A model generated the notes under the pieces. That model saw nothing but the letters and a program-made list of their open reading frames with translations, had not been told where the DNA came from and did not search any database. A stretch of DNA of 14,439 nucleotides from JAGVWJ01 sp964588555 (lineage in GTDB: Archaea; Micrarchaeota; Micrarchaeia; Anstonellales; Bilamarchaeaceae). How positions within the stretch are numbered: the stretch's first letter is position 1; each line of letters starts with the position of its first letter. The translations under genes and the position numbers were made by a program. Where the stretch lies: the NCBI GenBank assembly GCA_964588555.1, contig CAZPPT010000019.1, positions 1 through 14,439 on the forward strand, in the 5' to 3' direction. This document shows positions 1 through 7,239 of the stretch, piece after piece.

Positions 1-748
1 CCGGAGCCTTAAGATCGCAATTGTCGGGAAATATACTGCGGTAAAGGATGCGTATATCAGCGTAAAGGAGGCACTTGTGCATGGCGCTGCGGCAATTGAC
101 CACGGCCTTGATATTCTCTGGGTCGAAGGATCAGACCTTGAAAAGGGCAGCGCTGAAGACTACCTTAAGGGCGTTGACGGCGTTATCGTGCCAGGCGGTT
201 TTGGCGAGCGAGGTGTCGAAGGCAAAATAAAGGCAATCAAATATGCGCGTGAAAACAACATACCATACCTGGGATTATGCCTTGGTTTGCAGCTTATGGT
301 TATTGAGTATGCACGAAACGTTGCCCTACTTTCAGGCGCAAATTCAACTGAGTTTAACAAGACTGCATCTCATCCAGTTATTGACATCCTTCCTGAGCAG
401 CGTGCAATTACCACTCTTGGCGGTACGATGCGCTTGGGTGCATGGCATTGCGGCATAGAAAAAGATACGCGCGCGGCAAAGGCGTACAAGTCAACTTCTT
501 GCGATGAGCGACATCGTCATAGGTACGAGGTAAATCCCGGGTATATGGAAAAGCTTTCAGAGGCCGGACTTGTATTTTCCGGCGTGTACCAAAGCAAACA
601 GGGGCCGATCGCAGAAATTACCGAATGGTCTTCAAAATATGGCTTTGGTGTCGGGACACAGGCGCATATCGAATTAAAATCAAGGCTCGAGGCGCCTGCC
701 CCGTTATTTGTTGCATTCATGAAGGCCGCAAGCGAACAAAAACGCTAA
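1..748 (+). CDS. pyrG: CTP synthase, C-terminal glutamine amidotransferase part (5' partial)
   Basis: CTP synthase makes CTP from UTP, ATP and glutamine in the cytoplasm. The reading frame is open from the left edge (first full codon at base 2), so about 248 C-terminal residues are visible; the N-terminal amidoligase domain, which brings the family to about 530-550 residues, lies outside. Visible class I glutaminase features are the KIAIVGKYT strand opening the domain, GGFGERG, the nucleophile elbow GLCLGLQ with its Cys at 278-280, the conserved ERHRHRYEVNP-type stretch, and the terminal His and Glu (665-667 and 671-673). The usual HPE motif reads HIE and the surrounding residues are divergent, but the catalytic triad is kept. 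The GTG at 77 is an internal valine codon, not a start. TAA ends the gene at 748. Identification is firm. Confidence 0.96.
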   Translation, partial: RSLKIAIVGKYTAVKDAYISVKEALVHGAAAIDHGLDILWVEGSDLEKGSAEDYLKGVDGVIVPGGFGERGVEGKIKAIKYARENNIPYLGLCLGLQLMVIEYARNVALLSGANSTEFNKTASHPVIDILPEQRAITTLGGTMRLGAWHCGIEKDTRAAKAYKSTSCDERHRHRYEVNPGYMEKLSEAGLVFSGVYQSKQGPIAEITEWSSKYGFGVGTQAHIELKSRLEAPAPLFVAFMKAASEQKR

Positions 749-774
749 TTAACCTTTCTTTTTAATTGTCACAT

Positions 775-2289
775 ATGCCACTTGCCGTTTCAAAGGAAGC
801 CCAGTCCGTTGCGCGTGCTTCCATCATGAGCGTTTCAGTTAGACAAACTGCCTCATTTCTTACGGTTCAGGGCGAACGTGTTTATCATGAACTTGGGCTT
901 GGCTCAAGAAGCGTTTCAATTGCGGGCAAGCTGCTTACTCTTGATGCAGCGCTTAAAAAAGGCGCGGCATTAAGCGGCGCCAAAAAGGAGGCGTTTGCCC
1001 GCGACGTTTCGTTTGCACTTTCCGAACTTTTCAGGATCAATGACGCTAATACCGTTACGAATCCCCTTGGCATGGCGTACGATACGCACGTAAGCGCCCC
1101 CGCTACTGCGCTTAAGACAAAATCATTTAACTGCTTTGGCGGCTCGCTTCTTCTTGCAGCCACGCTTGCATATGCAGCACAAGAGATGGGCATCCGGACT
1201 ACTGTTGAGATCGTCCCAGTACCGATACGCATCGTACGTGATAAGATGGACGAAACAGGCCATGCCATTGTGCGTCAGTCGATTGCAGGGTCCGAATATT
1301 TTTTTGATGTTACAAATACGTTTTTGCGTGCCGGCGAACTTACCCGCTTGCCTGGGAAAGAAGGGGGCATCGGTTTTGGTTCAGTTGAGTATGCGATAGA
1401 TCGACCGATTCCGGTAACTGAGAAGCTTTTCGCAGATGCAACCATCCAGGAGCGCCTTATGAATGGTGGATTTTCGCAGCAGGAGGCGCTCGCACAGCTT
1501 TCACGCATGCACCCATCCCTTGTCCGTTATTTCTTTGACGGCCTGCCGGCTGATGCACGGGAGGAGTTCCTTGGTACTTATTATACTGCCGACCGTCTGC
1601 GCAAGGAAGCACAGCCGGTTGTGCGATTCGTCATCGCACTTCATCTTCTTCGCCGCGACGCGGAATTTGCCCGGATCGCCATGTCATCGCTTGCACAGGT
1701 GCGGGAGGAAGGCACCATGCACCTTTTACCGATGAAGGGCGTCCTTAAACCCCTCATAGCACTCCATTCAAAAACAGACAAAAAGGCAAGTGAACGTCTT
1801 GGCCTTATCCCGCTTATCTTTCGTTCCGCCTCCCAGCTTGGCCAAACCGACAGTTCCCAACAGCGGGCATTTGCCGAATTTGTCCGCCAAAATATCCCAG
1901 CAGTGCAGAACTACTTCGCGCATGTGGGACCTGCAGTGGCCTTTGAGTCACTTGCCATATATGCGCTTTGTAGCCCTGCGCCTTCAAAAGACCGCCTTAT
2001 TAACACGGCTTTGCGGTCATACTCAATTAATCCGCAGGAGTTTCATAAGTACATTGCAGCAGTTGTGCAGGATGCACCTCCTTTACATAAGGTGCTTATG
2101 GAGCGTGCGGGTGTGAGCGTACTCTATGCAACTGCGCTTAAGTTCATTTCTGATGCCTACCAGGGTGCAAACCTTGCGCAGTTTGGCGCCACGACTAATA
2201 GCGCAAATGGGTATCTTGCCCGTTACCTTGCAAGGCATATGCGTGAATTTGCGCCAAAAAATAGTGTCTTACTTGCTGCAGCTCGATGA
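775..2289 (+). CDS. Uncharacterised protein with transglutaminase-like Cys/His/Asp signature
   Basis: This 504-residue protein is not matched to a named family. Residues about 115-180 follow the transglutaminase-like pattern: FNCFGGSLLLAATLAYAAQ (Cys120, bases 1132-1134) followed by a Gly-Ile turn, then GHAIV (His163), then YFFDVTNT (Asp178). In that superfamily the three residues form a cysteine-protease-type triad; activity here is inference. The remainder (about 210-504) looks alpha-helical, without a motif I know. No signal peptide or membrane segment is apparent, so a cytoplasmic location is likely. I chose ATG at 775 over TTG at 766: an AT-rich TATA-like stretch (744-752) lies about 27 bp upstream, fitting leaderless initiation, and there is no Shine-Dalgarno site. 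The 3' end overlaps the convergent lipoprotein-like gene by 21 bp. Gene reality is near certain; the fold call is moderate. Confidence 0.85.
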   Translation: MPLAVSKEAQSVARASIMSVSVRQTASFLTVQGERVYHELGLGSRSVSIAGKLLTLDAALKKGAALSGAKKEAFARDVSFALSELFRINDANTVTNPLGMAYDTHVSAPATALKTKSFNCFGGSLLLAATLAYAAQEMGIRTTVEIVPVPIRIVRDKMDETGHAIVRQSIAGSEYFFDVTNTFLRAGELTRLPGKEGGIGFGSVEYAIDRPIPVTEKLFADATIQERLMNGGFSQQEALAQLSRMHPSLVRYFFDGLPADAREEFLGTYYTADRLRKEAQPVVRFVIALHLLRRDAEFARIAMSSLAQVREEGTMHLLPMKGVLKPLIALHSKTDKKASERLGLIPLIFRSASQLGQTDSSQQRAFAEFVRQNIPAVQNYFAHVGPAVAFESLAIYALCSPAPSKDRLINTALRSYSINPQEFHKYIAAVVQDAPPLHKVLMERAGVSVLYATALKFISDAYQGANLAQFGATTNSANGYLARYLARHMREFAPKNSVLLAAAR

Positions 2290-2811
2290 AAGGAACAAAA
2301 GGACCTCTTGTTCGCGCTTGTATTGCTCTTCCTTACTTCGCGGGACAAATCCGATCCAGTTTTGTCGTATGTACTCTATAGCCATTTCATCTTTTGCCGC
2401 AAGTGCCGTAAGAACCTGTTGGAATCGCCTTATTTCAGGGTCGTTTCTTTCCCCACTGAAGCTTTCGCCAAACTGCAGCCGTGGAAGAAGGGCTATGATA
2501 AGCTGACGCACATTTACCCTGTCGTTTTCTTTTAAATAACGGAGTGCCTGTGCGAGTATTCCGTTTTCATTCTGCGCTCCAGGCGCAACATCATACATAT
2601 TGGCGACTGCCATTGAAATTGCAGAATATTCCCTTAGAAGCGAGTTCTTGTTCGTACATGCCCGCTTTACACGCAAAACGAGTTGATGCAGTTCCGACTT
2701 GTACGTTTGTTGTACCGCCACCATTGGCGGCTCACTAATCGGTACTCCCTTTGGCAGTCTGGCACATGCTGCCCCTATTACGAGTGCGCCAACTGCGTAT
2801 CGGAGTCTCAT
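2269..2811 (-). CDS. Lipoprotein-like envelope protein, paralogue of the upstream 243-aa protein
   Basis: This 180-residue protein starts with a short basic N-terminus and a hydrophobic stretch (about residues 5-17) ending in Cys16. The order Gly-Ala-Ala-Cys is only an approximate lipobox, so it may be a lipoprotein or an N-terminally anchored exported protein. The rest is helical and charged. Residues 81-170 resemble residues 133-230 of the neighbouring upstream gene: both carry an N-x-N-G-(I/L)-L-A block, a following (R/K)-EN-x-x-V, a later (V/I)-L-x-x-LA block, and an aromatic-rich end. The two are therefore probably an old tandem duplication. ATG at 2811 lies about 28 bp from a TATA box (2835-2843), giving this gene its own leaderless promoter. 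The 3' end overlaps the convergent transglutaminase-like gene. Function unknown. Confidence 0.85.
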   Translation of the reverse strand: MRLRYAVGALVIGAACARLPKGVPISEPPMVAVQQTYKSELHQLVLRVKRACTNKNSLLREYSAISMAVANMYDVAPGAQNENGILAQALRYLKENDRVNVRQLIIALLPRLQFGESFSGERNDPEIRRFQQVLTALAAKDEMAIEYIRQNWIGFVPRSKEEQYKREQEVLLFLSSSCSK

Positions 2812-2834
2812 GTTATAATTTATAAATAAAAGTG

Positions 2835-2843
2835 CTTATAAAG
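2835..2843 (-). promoter_or_regulatory. TATA box for the 180-aa lipoprotein-like gene
   Basis: The minus strand reads TTTATAAGC, centred about 28 bp upstream of ATG 2811, the spacing seen for other leaderless genes in this window. Confidence 0.55.
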
Positions 2844-2863
2844 GGATCGTTTATCCGGTGCCC

Positions 2864-3595
2864 TTATTGCCTTTCCGGCTTGCAAAGTGCCACGGCCGTA
2901 TATTCAACGCTGTTTTTCTGCCAGCGTCGCAGCATGTACCCAGTTTGTTCAAGCGGCCAGGTGGCAGAAAGAAAATCAATGACTGCCTCTACCCGTTCTT
3001 CCCGTTGTGCAAGGCGCATGAGTATCTCTGAAAGGCGGTCGCTGTCAGGCGTCCAGAACCGCTGCTGTTTTTCTCGTGGCGCGATTACGCCCTTGCCTTC
3101 AGTTACTCTGCCGATGACCATAATCATGGCCGGTAGCGGGTCGACAGCTGGATTTTCCCTTACGTGTGCAAGTATGGCTGCAAGAAGCCCATTTTTATTG
3201 CTTCCAAGGAATAGGTCTGGGTCGTTTGTCTCATTGAGCCGTCCGTTCAGTGTGCGAAAGTGTTTCATGAATTCATCATCGACACCTTCACACGCAAGTT
3301 GCCTAAGAAGCATAAAGAGACGGGGGTATTCACCGCCTTTGATATTTCCTGAGTTTTTGATAACTGCCGCAAGCTCTTCAAACATGGCCTCACGTGGCGT
3401 TTGCTGTGGGCCGCTTGCATGCGGTTTGACAGTTGGCTTGCGGGTTTTTTCCATGGCTATGATTGGTGTTTGTGCATCTCCGCTGGCCCGTATGTTCTCT
3501 TGCATTTTTGGCACATGTGTGCACGCAGCGATGAATGCTATGCCTATGCTTGCGGCGACCATTGTTCTTTGTCGTCGGGCGTATTTTTGCAACAT
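2864..3595 (-). CDS. Predicted lipoprotein, paralogue of the downstream 180-aa protein
   Basis: This 243-residue protein has a classic exported N-terminus: basic KYARRQR, a hydrophobic core (about residues 12-24) and a lipobox-like FIAAC with Cys25. The segment after it (26-75) is Pro/Lys-rich and probably an extended linker; residues 75-230 look helical. The C-terminal half is similar to the downstream gene (N-x-N-G-L-L-A at 133-139, then REN, then F-x-x-x-D and I-L-x-x-LA). I chose ATG 3595 over the in-frame TTG at 3613: a TATA box (3619-3627) is centred about 28 bp upstream of 3595, fitting a leaderless start, while a TTG start would put a less typical stretch before the basic region. The product is probably anchored outside the cytoplasmic membrane. 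Substrate or partner unknown. Confidence 0.87.
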   Translation of the reverse strand: MLQKYARRQRTMVAASIGIAFIAACTHVPKMQENIRASGDAQTPIIAMEKTRKPTVKPHASGPQQTPREAMFEELAAVIKNSGNIKGGEYPRLFMLLRQLACEGVDDEFMKHFRTLNGRLNETNDPDLFLGSNKNGLLAAILAHVRENPAVDPLPAMIMVIGRVTEGKGVIAPREKQQRFWTPDSDRLSEILMRLAQREERVEAVIDFLSATWPLEQTGYMLRRWQKNSVEYTAVALCKPERQ

Positions 3596-3618
3596 ATGTT
3601 TAATTATGGGCAATAAAA

Positions 3619-3627
3619 CTTATATTA
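3619..3627 (-). promoter_or_regulatory. TATA box for the 243-aa lipoprotein gene
   Basis: The minus strand reads TAATATAAG. It overlaps the TAA stop (3625-3627) of the preceding 712-aa gene and is centred about 28 bp before ATG 3595. The lipoprotein pair can thus be transcribed separately from the upstream genes. Confidence 0.5.
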
Positions 3628-5763
3628 GTTCATTTTTCCATATTTTTTGATAAACGTGCGAAACATTATGGAAATATGGCAGCGGTGCGGCCTCCTTGTC
3701 ACTGTGTAAAACGGATGGCATCTTTCACAGCACTTCTGAAAAACCGTTTTTGCGGGTTTCTTTTCTTTTTGTGCATCAAGTTTCTTTTTGAGCACATATG
3801 CGCCAACAAATGGGATAAGGTACCATGGGACGTCGGTCTCATCAAGCGCCTTTATTTTTTTCCGTGTTTTCCTCACTATGGCCTTAATTTGTTCTTCCTC
3901 TTCCTCACGTAGGCCCTCTTTTTGGAGAGCCGGTTCTTCCCTCTTTATTTCTTCGCCCTTTTTTTCCTCCACTAAGGGTGCAGAGGTACTTCTTACTATG
4001 TGCACGTCATCTTTTCGTTCTGCTTCCTTTACTTTTTTTATCGTTTCTTCGCTTTCCCTTGTTTTTTCTATGTCCTGTCCTTTTTGCACTTGCTCATCGG
4101 GAGGCATTCCTTCTGTTGACCTTTGTTTTTCGGCCATACCTCCTCTTTCTTTGTTCTCAATTGCACCCTCTTCCTTTTGTATCTCTTCTGCCCGTTGTAT
4201 GCCTACTTTTCCTTCAGCTACATATTCTGCTTCTCGTGTTTTTTCCCCACCAAAATCAGGATAATATCCTACCTGACTGGTTCGTGCTAGTTTAATTCCA
4301 ACGTTTTTCATGGGTTCCATGGTACCATCTGCCTGCCTTCCCCTTAGTGGCGCTTGTTTTGGCAGTTCAATGCTGTCTGGCGGCCCTCCCCCTTGCCCTT
4401 CAGAAACAGGATGTTCTATCGGTACGCCGTATGGTACTGTCCTCTCCATTTCATCTTTTTGCGCTACGCCGAGCCTGATTGCCTGTAGTTCCTCTTTGGT
4501 TTGCGGTACCTGCATGGATATGACCGGAACCACGGCAGCAGATTCCCCACCACCCGCCTGCGCCTGTTCTTGCCGTATTTCGAGCGGCGCAATTATGACG
4601 CCAGTACGCCCATTCCCCTGAGCGCGTGTTTTTTGTACATTCTCATCAGTATTTGCTGCATATTTCATTTCAGCCCGCGCAGCTGCCGGAAGCCCGACAA
4701 TTGAAACAGGTATATATGTATATGGTGCAGTGTTGATTGCGACAACAATGTCTTGGTTTTCATTATCTGTTGCAAGGTGTTCTATCCCCGGCAGTTGTCC
4801 TGCGGTCATGGTTACGTACTGCGGAACTGTGTCTTCCGGGGCCAAGGATGGCGTAAGAGCCTGGGCAATTCCGACCGGTATCAAGGTCGTTCCCGTACCG
4901 TCCTGTAGCGATACATCTTCCGCATACGCCCGGGGAGTCTGTATCGGCGGAACCTCGATGCTGTATTGGTAGGCAGTTTCCTCAGCCTCGTTTCTTCGTG
5001 CAGCTACCCATGGGTTTTCCAGCGCCTCGTGTTCCATGCCGACATCTGATACCCTCTTGACCGGTTTGCTTCGATACACTTCGAGCATAGACGGGTCATT
5101 CCCCGGACTTCCCCAACCGACTCCCTCGTAACCTACTGAGTAGCGCCCTTCCCCGATGGTGTACGGGCGCCCTTGTTTTTGGAATACTGATTCAGGTTCT
5201 TCGGGTTTCAAGCGCTCCTCCTGTCCGGTTATTGCGGTCGTCCCTACTACTTCCTCACGGGATTGTATTGAGGATTTTTCCCAGTAATCTTCGCTTACTT
5301 CAGTTTTTTGCGCTTCGTGCATCTTAGTTTTTTCTACCACTGCTCCACGTGCAAATCCTGAACCTCGCGACCGTGCCGTTTCCTTGACTGCATTGTCGCT
5401 TATTACTGCTGAATTTGCAAGAAAGTCAATGCCTTCACCTGCCCCTTGTTGTTCAAGGTGATCAATGATCTGCGGCGTGTGCTCGGTAATCACTTGATTA
5501 AGCTGCTTGTTGATTTCTGTCACATTTATCTCGGGCACCTTTGCCGCAACCACTCCTATATCATTATAATTTTTGATCAGTTCCAATGCAGCATGTTCCT
5601 TTCTCCCTTCATCTTGGCTGTGGAGGTCCTGGATTAGCGATCTGATCTCGTCTACACTATATCTTGTTTTTTTCTGAAGTGGTTCTTCAAGGCGCACATT
5701 GGCGTTTTGTATGTCTGGTACATGCGCTTTCTGCCTTTCAAGTCTCTTTTTGTCAAGTGGCAT
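3625..5763 (-). CDS. Large low-complexity, mostly disordered protein of unknown function
   Basis: This 712-residue protein matches no family I recognise. Residues 35-115 look like amphipathic helices. Residues about 120-500 are poor in hydrophobic core and rich in Gly, Pro, Gln and Glu, with loosely repeated hydrophobic patches of the type (I/V)PV-x-I (around 295, 351 and 412). Residues 505-640 are very rich in Glu and Lys and could form coiled coil or charged disorder. A short hydrophobic patch follows (WYLIPFVGAYVL, 647-658), too short for an ordinary membrane span, then a basic tail with a Cys/His cluster (Cys678, Cys679, Cys682, His683, His693, Cys695, His696). There is no signal peptide. 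ATG 5763 lies 4 nt after the MscS stop, with GTGAT as ribosome binding site, so the two genes are co-transcribed. A membrane-associated scaffold is one possibility only. Confidence 0.85.
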   Translation of the reverse strand: MPLDKKRLERQKAHVPDIQNANVRLEEPLQKKTRYSVDEIRSLIQDLHSQDEGRKEHAALELIKNYNDIGVVAAKVPEINVTEINKQLNQVITEHTPQIIDHLEQQGAGEGIDFLANSAVISDNAVKETARSRGSGFARGAVVEKTKMHEAQKTEVSEDYWEKSSIQSREEVVGTTAITGQEERLKPEEPESVFQKQGRPYTIGEGRYSVGYEGVGWGSPGNDPSMLEVYRSKPVKRVSDVGMEHEALENPWVAARRNEAEETAYQYSIEVPPIQTPRAYAEDVSLQDGTGTTLIPVGIAQALTPSLAPEDTVPQYVTMTAGQLPGIEHLATDNENQDIVVAINTAPYTYIPVSIVGLPAAARAEMKYAANTDENVQKTRAQGNGRTGVIIAPLEIRQEQAQAGGGESAAVVPVISMQVPQTKEELQAIRLGVAQKDEMERTVPYGVPIEHPVSEGQGGGPPDSIELPKQAPLRGRQADGTMEPMKNVGIKLARTSQVGYYPDFGGEKTREAEYVAEGKVGIQRAEEIQKEEGAIENKERGGMAEKQRSTEGMPPDEQVQKGQDIEKTRESEETIKKVKEAERKDDVHIVRSTSAPLVEEKKGEEIKREEPALQKEGLREEEEEQIKAIVRKTRKKIKALDETDVPWYLIPFVGAYVLKKKLDAQKEKKPAKTVFQKCCERCHPFYTVTRRPHRCHISIMFRTFIKKYGKMN

Positions 5764-5766
5764 AGT

Positions 5767-5771
5767 ATCAC
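5767..5771 (-). promoter_or_regulatory. Ribosome binding site GTGAT for the 712-aa gene
   Basis: The minus strand reads GTGAT three bases before ATG 5763. The TGA stop of MscS (5768-5770) lies inside this site, so termination and reinitiation are probably coupled. Confidence 0.6.
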
Positions 5772-6793
5772 TTCTTTACCCGCAGCTGTTCCTTCTCAAG
5801 CTGCCTTTTGAATGCCTTTATATATTCATGGATGAACAAAAAGCGGGCCGTGTACTCTTCGATCCCAAAGACTACATTGAATGTCACCGTCTTTTCGCCT
5901 AGTGCCGTGTAGCGCATATACGGTTTAAATGTACGTACTGCCCCCGATATCTTCTTTTGGAGCCGTTTTGCAATCTTGATTGAAACCCGTTCTATTCTTT
6001 CAAGATCCATATCGGCAGGTACGGCATATTCAAACGGTACCTCGACCTGACGGTTGGGGAGGTACGTATTTACCACTATTGACTGGGAAATACGGGTATT
6101 TGGGATAATGAGCGTCGTATTATAGAGTGTCCGGAGCCGGGTTGCACGCCAGCCCACGTCCTCCACATACCCGTTTATCTTCTCAATCGGGAACTCTATA
6201 AAATCCCCGACCTGTATGGGGCTTGCCGAAACGATATAAAGTCCTGCAAAGAAATTTGAGAGGCTGTCATTAAGCGCAAGGCCTATTGCAAGGCCCCCTA
6301 TCCCAAGCGCCGCAATAAGCGGCGTTATTTCAACCTCAAAATAATCAAGCACGCCAAGAAGCGCAACTATGTATATTGCGAGCCTTACAAAACGAAGTGC
6401 AAACCTCGTTGCCCTTTGCTGGCGCCTATTGCTTACGTGAAGCCATCGTTTGATAAAATGGGTTGTAATTCGCTCCACAAGATACGCGATGGTAAATATG
6501 ATAAGTACGAAATAGCTGTTTGAAAATATGCCGTGGTATTCCTGGAATGCCGCAATCGAGACAAGCGCAAAATAGATCGCGCTTACGACAACGCCGTATT
6601 GGAACGACCTGCCGACCGCATCCGTTGTTGCCCTGCTTATTTCCTTGCCAAGCAGGCGTGCCGTTGCAGGTAGGATTAGCCGTACGGCAAATAACAATGC
6701 CTCTGAGAGGATGATGCCCGCAACCAGTATAAGGAATGCAATGGCCACATCCGGAAGATTGCTTATTTGGGCAATAATCTGGGGCGTCTCCAT
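5768..6793 (-). CDS. Small-conductance mechanosensitive ion channel, MscS family
   Basis: This is a membrane channel that opens under tension and releases solutes on osmotic downshock. The 341-residue product has about five hydrophobic segments (near 16-42, 63-85, 92-112, 132-152 and 157-188). The last is the Gly/Ala-rich pore helix, containing AALGIGGLAIGLALNDSLSN, and is followed by SPIQVGDFIEF. The MscS beta domain follows: GYVEDVGWRATRLRTL and the NTTLIIPN strand (226-232 region), then an alpha/beta C-terminal domain. All family landmarks are present. ATG 6793 was chosen over TTG 6799 because a strong TATA box is centred about 28 bp upstream. It is the first gene of a minus-strand cluster: the next start is 4 nt after its stop. 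Confidence 0.96.
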   Translation of the reverse strand: METPQIIAQISNLPDVAIAFLILVAGIILSEALLFAVRLILPATARLLGKEISRATTDAVGRSFQYGVVVSAIYFALVSIAAFQEYHGIFSNSYFVLIIFTIAYLVERITTHFIKRWLHVSNRRQQRATRFALRFVRLAIYIVALLGVLDYFEVEITPLIAALGIGGLAIGLALNDSLSNFFAGLYIVSASPIQVGDFIEFPIEKINGYVEDVGWRATRLRTLYNTTLIIPNTRISQSIVVNTYLPNRQVEVPFEYAVPADMDLERIERVSIKIAKRLQKKISGAVRTFKPYMRYTALGEKTVTFNVVFGIEEYTARFLFIHEYIKAFKRQLEKEQLRVKK

Positions 6794-6816
6794 ATTCAAA
6801 ATTGCCTCAAACCGCC

Positions 6817-6827
6817 TTTATATAAAT
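6817..6827 (-). promoter_or_regulatory. TATA box for the MscS cluster
   Basis: The sequence ATTTATATAAA on the minus strand is centred about 28 bp upstream of ATG 6793. It lies just downstream of the final stop (6837-6839) of the DUF6766-type remnant. Confidence 0.65.
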
Positions 6828-6836
6828 AGTCCGGAT

Positions 6837-7239
6837 TTATTTTCGTTTCAAGGCATCTATTTTTTTGTTCATTTCCTTTAGCAACCGCTCCATTTTTTCA
6901 AAGTTGTGACCGAATGGGGCATACCCCGCCAGCTTGTTGCGGGGTCCCTTCGGTCACATTGATTCTGCGCTTCCCTTGTGTATTAATATTGCAGTGAGCA
7001 CCACCATGGTGAAAAGTTGCAGAAATTCAGATTGCCAATTTTCAAGTGTCGCACTTAGAAACACGGGGATGAATGTTGACAGCGTTGCAGGTTCGCCGTG
7101 AACCCTTTGCTCCTCTTTGTATTCTTCCCACTGAAATACTGCTTAGGATGGCCAGCTTGCAATGAAGAGTATTGCAAGCGTGATGCTTAGGAATAGTCCT
7201 GCCAAACCGTTTTCAATACCATACTGTTTCCTGCCTTGC
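6837..7239 (-). pseudogene. Decayed DUF6766-type membrane protein
   Basis: Reading the minus strand in one frame from about 7239 to the TAA at 6837-6839 gives a clearly protein-like sequence: QYGIENGLAGLFLSITLAIL, a hydrophobic span, then QWEEYKEEQRVHGEP, LENWQSEFLQL, a second hydrophobic span and HKGSAES. The WREY-x-x-EQ-x-x-HGEP / ENWQSEFLQ / KGSAES order is what I remember of DUF6766 family membrane proteins; the family name is from memory and function is unknown. The frame is broken by TAA at 7143-7145, before the EEYKEEQ block, and by TGA at 6954-6956, after GSAES. It also lacks an ATG, GTG or TTG after the upstream TAG stops (7249-7254 area). After the TGA it stays open into a charged, helix-like tail. 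The remnant covers only half of the usual internally repeated protein. Confidence 0.75.
6905..6958. repeat. 54-nt palindromic hairpin inside the decayed gene
   Basis: The outer arms GTGACCGAA (6906-6914) and TTCGGTCAC (6949-6957) are perfectly complementary, extended by a T-A pair (6905/6958). An inner perfect 7-bp stem ACCCCGC / GCGGGGT (6923-6929 / 6939-6945) has a 9-nt loop (6930-6938). The internal loops are 8 nt and 3 nt. It lies directly at the TGA that interrupts the DUF6766-type remnant; 54 nt equals 18 codons, so the frame is the same on both sides. It could be an inserted palindromic element, a terminator-like or structured RNA, or chance structure in decayed DNA. Confidence 0.7.

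Noticed and set aside
77..748. A separate glutaminase gene starting at GTG 77
   Set aside because: The same frame is open to the left edge and encodes the conserved KIAIVGKYT strand of CTP synthase, so this is the continuing 3' part of pyrG.
2832..3650. Long plus-strand frame opposite the lipoprotein gene
   Set aside because: It has biased Ser/Arg/Cys composition and no motif, while the minus strand carries a signal peptide, a paralogue and a TATA box.
3710..3735. CxxCH (CERCH) in the 712-aa protein as a haem c site
   Set aside because: It lies in a protein without signal peptide, in a basic low-complexity tail, with no cytochrome features. A metal knuckle or chance is more likely.
3788..4621. 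Plus-strand frames opposite the 712-aa gene
   Set aside because: They are Ser/Phe/Leu/Cys-rich mirror images of the Glu/Lys-rich coding strand and lack ribosome sites or family motifs.
6905..6958. Archaeal H/ACA guide RNA at the palindrome
   Set aside because: The pocket-to-ACA distance is too short (about 8 nt instead of about 14-16), the ACA is part of the stem, and no kink-turn sequence is visible.
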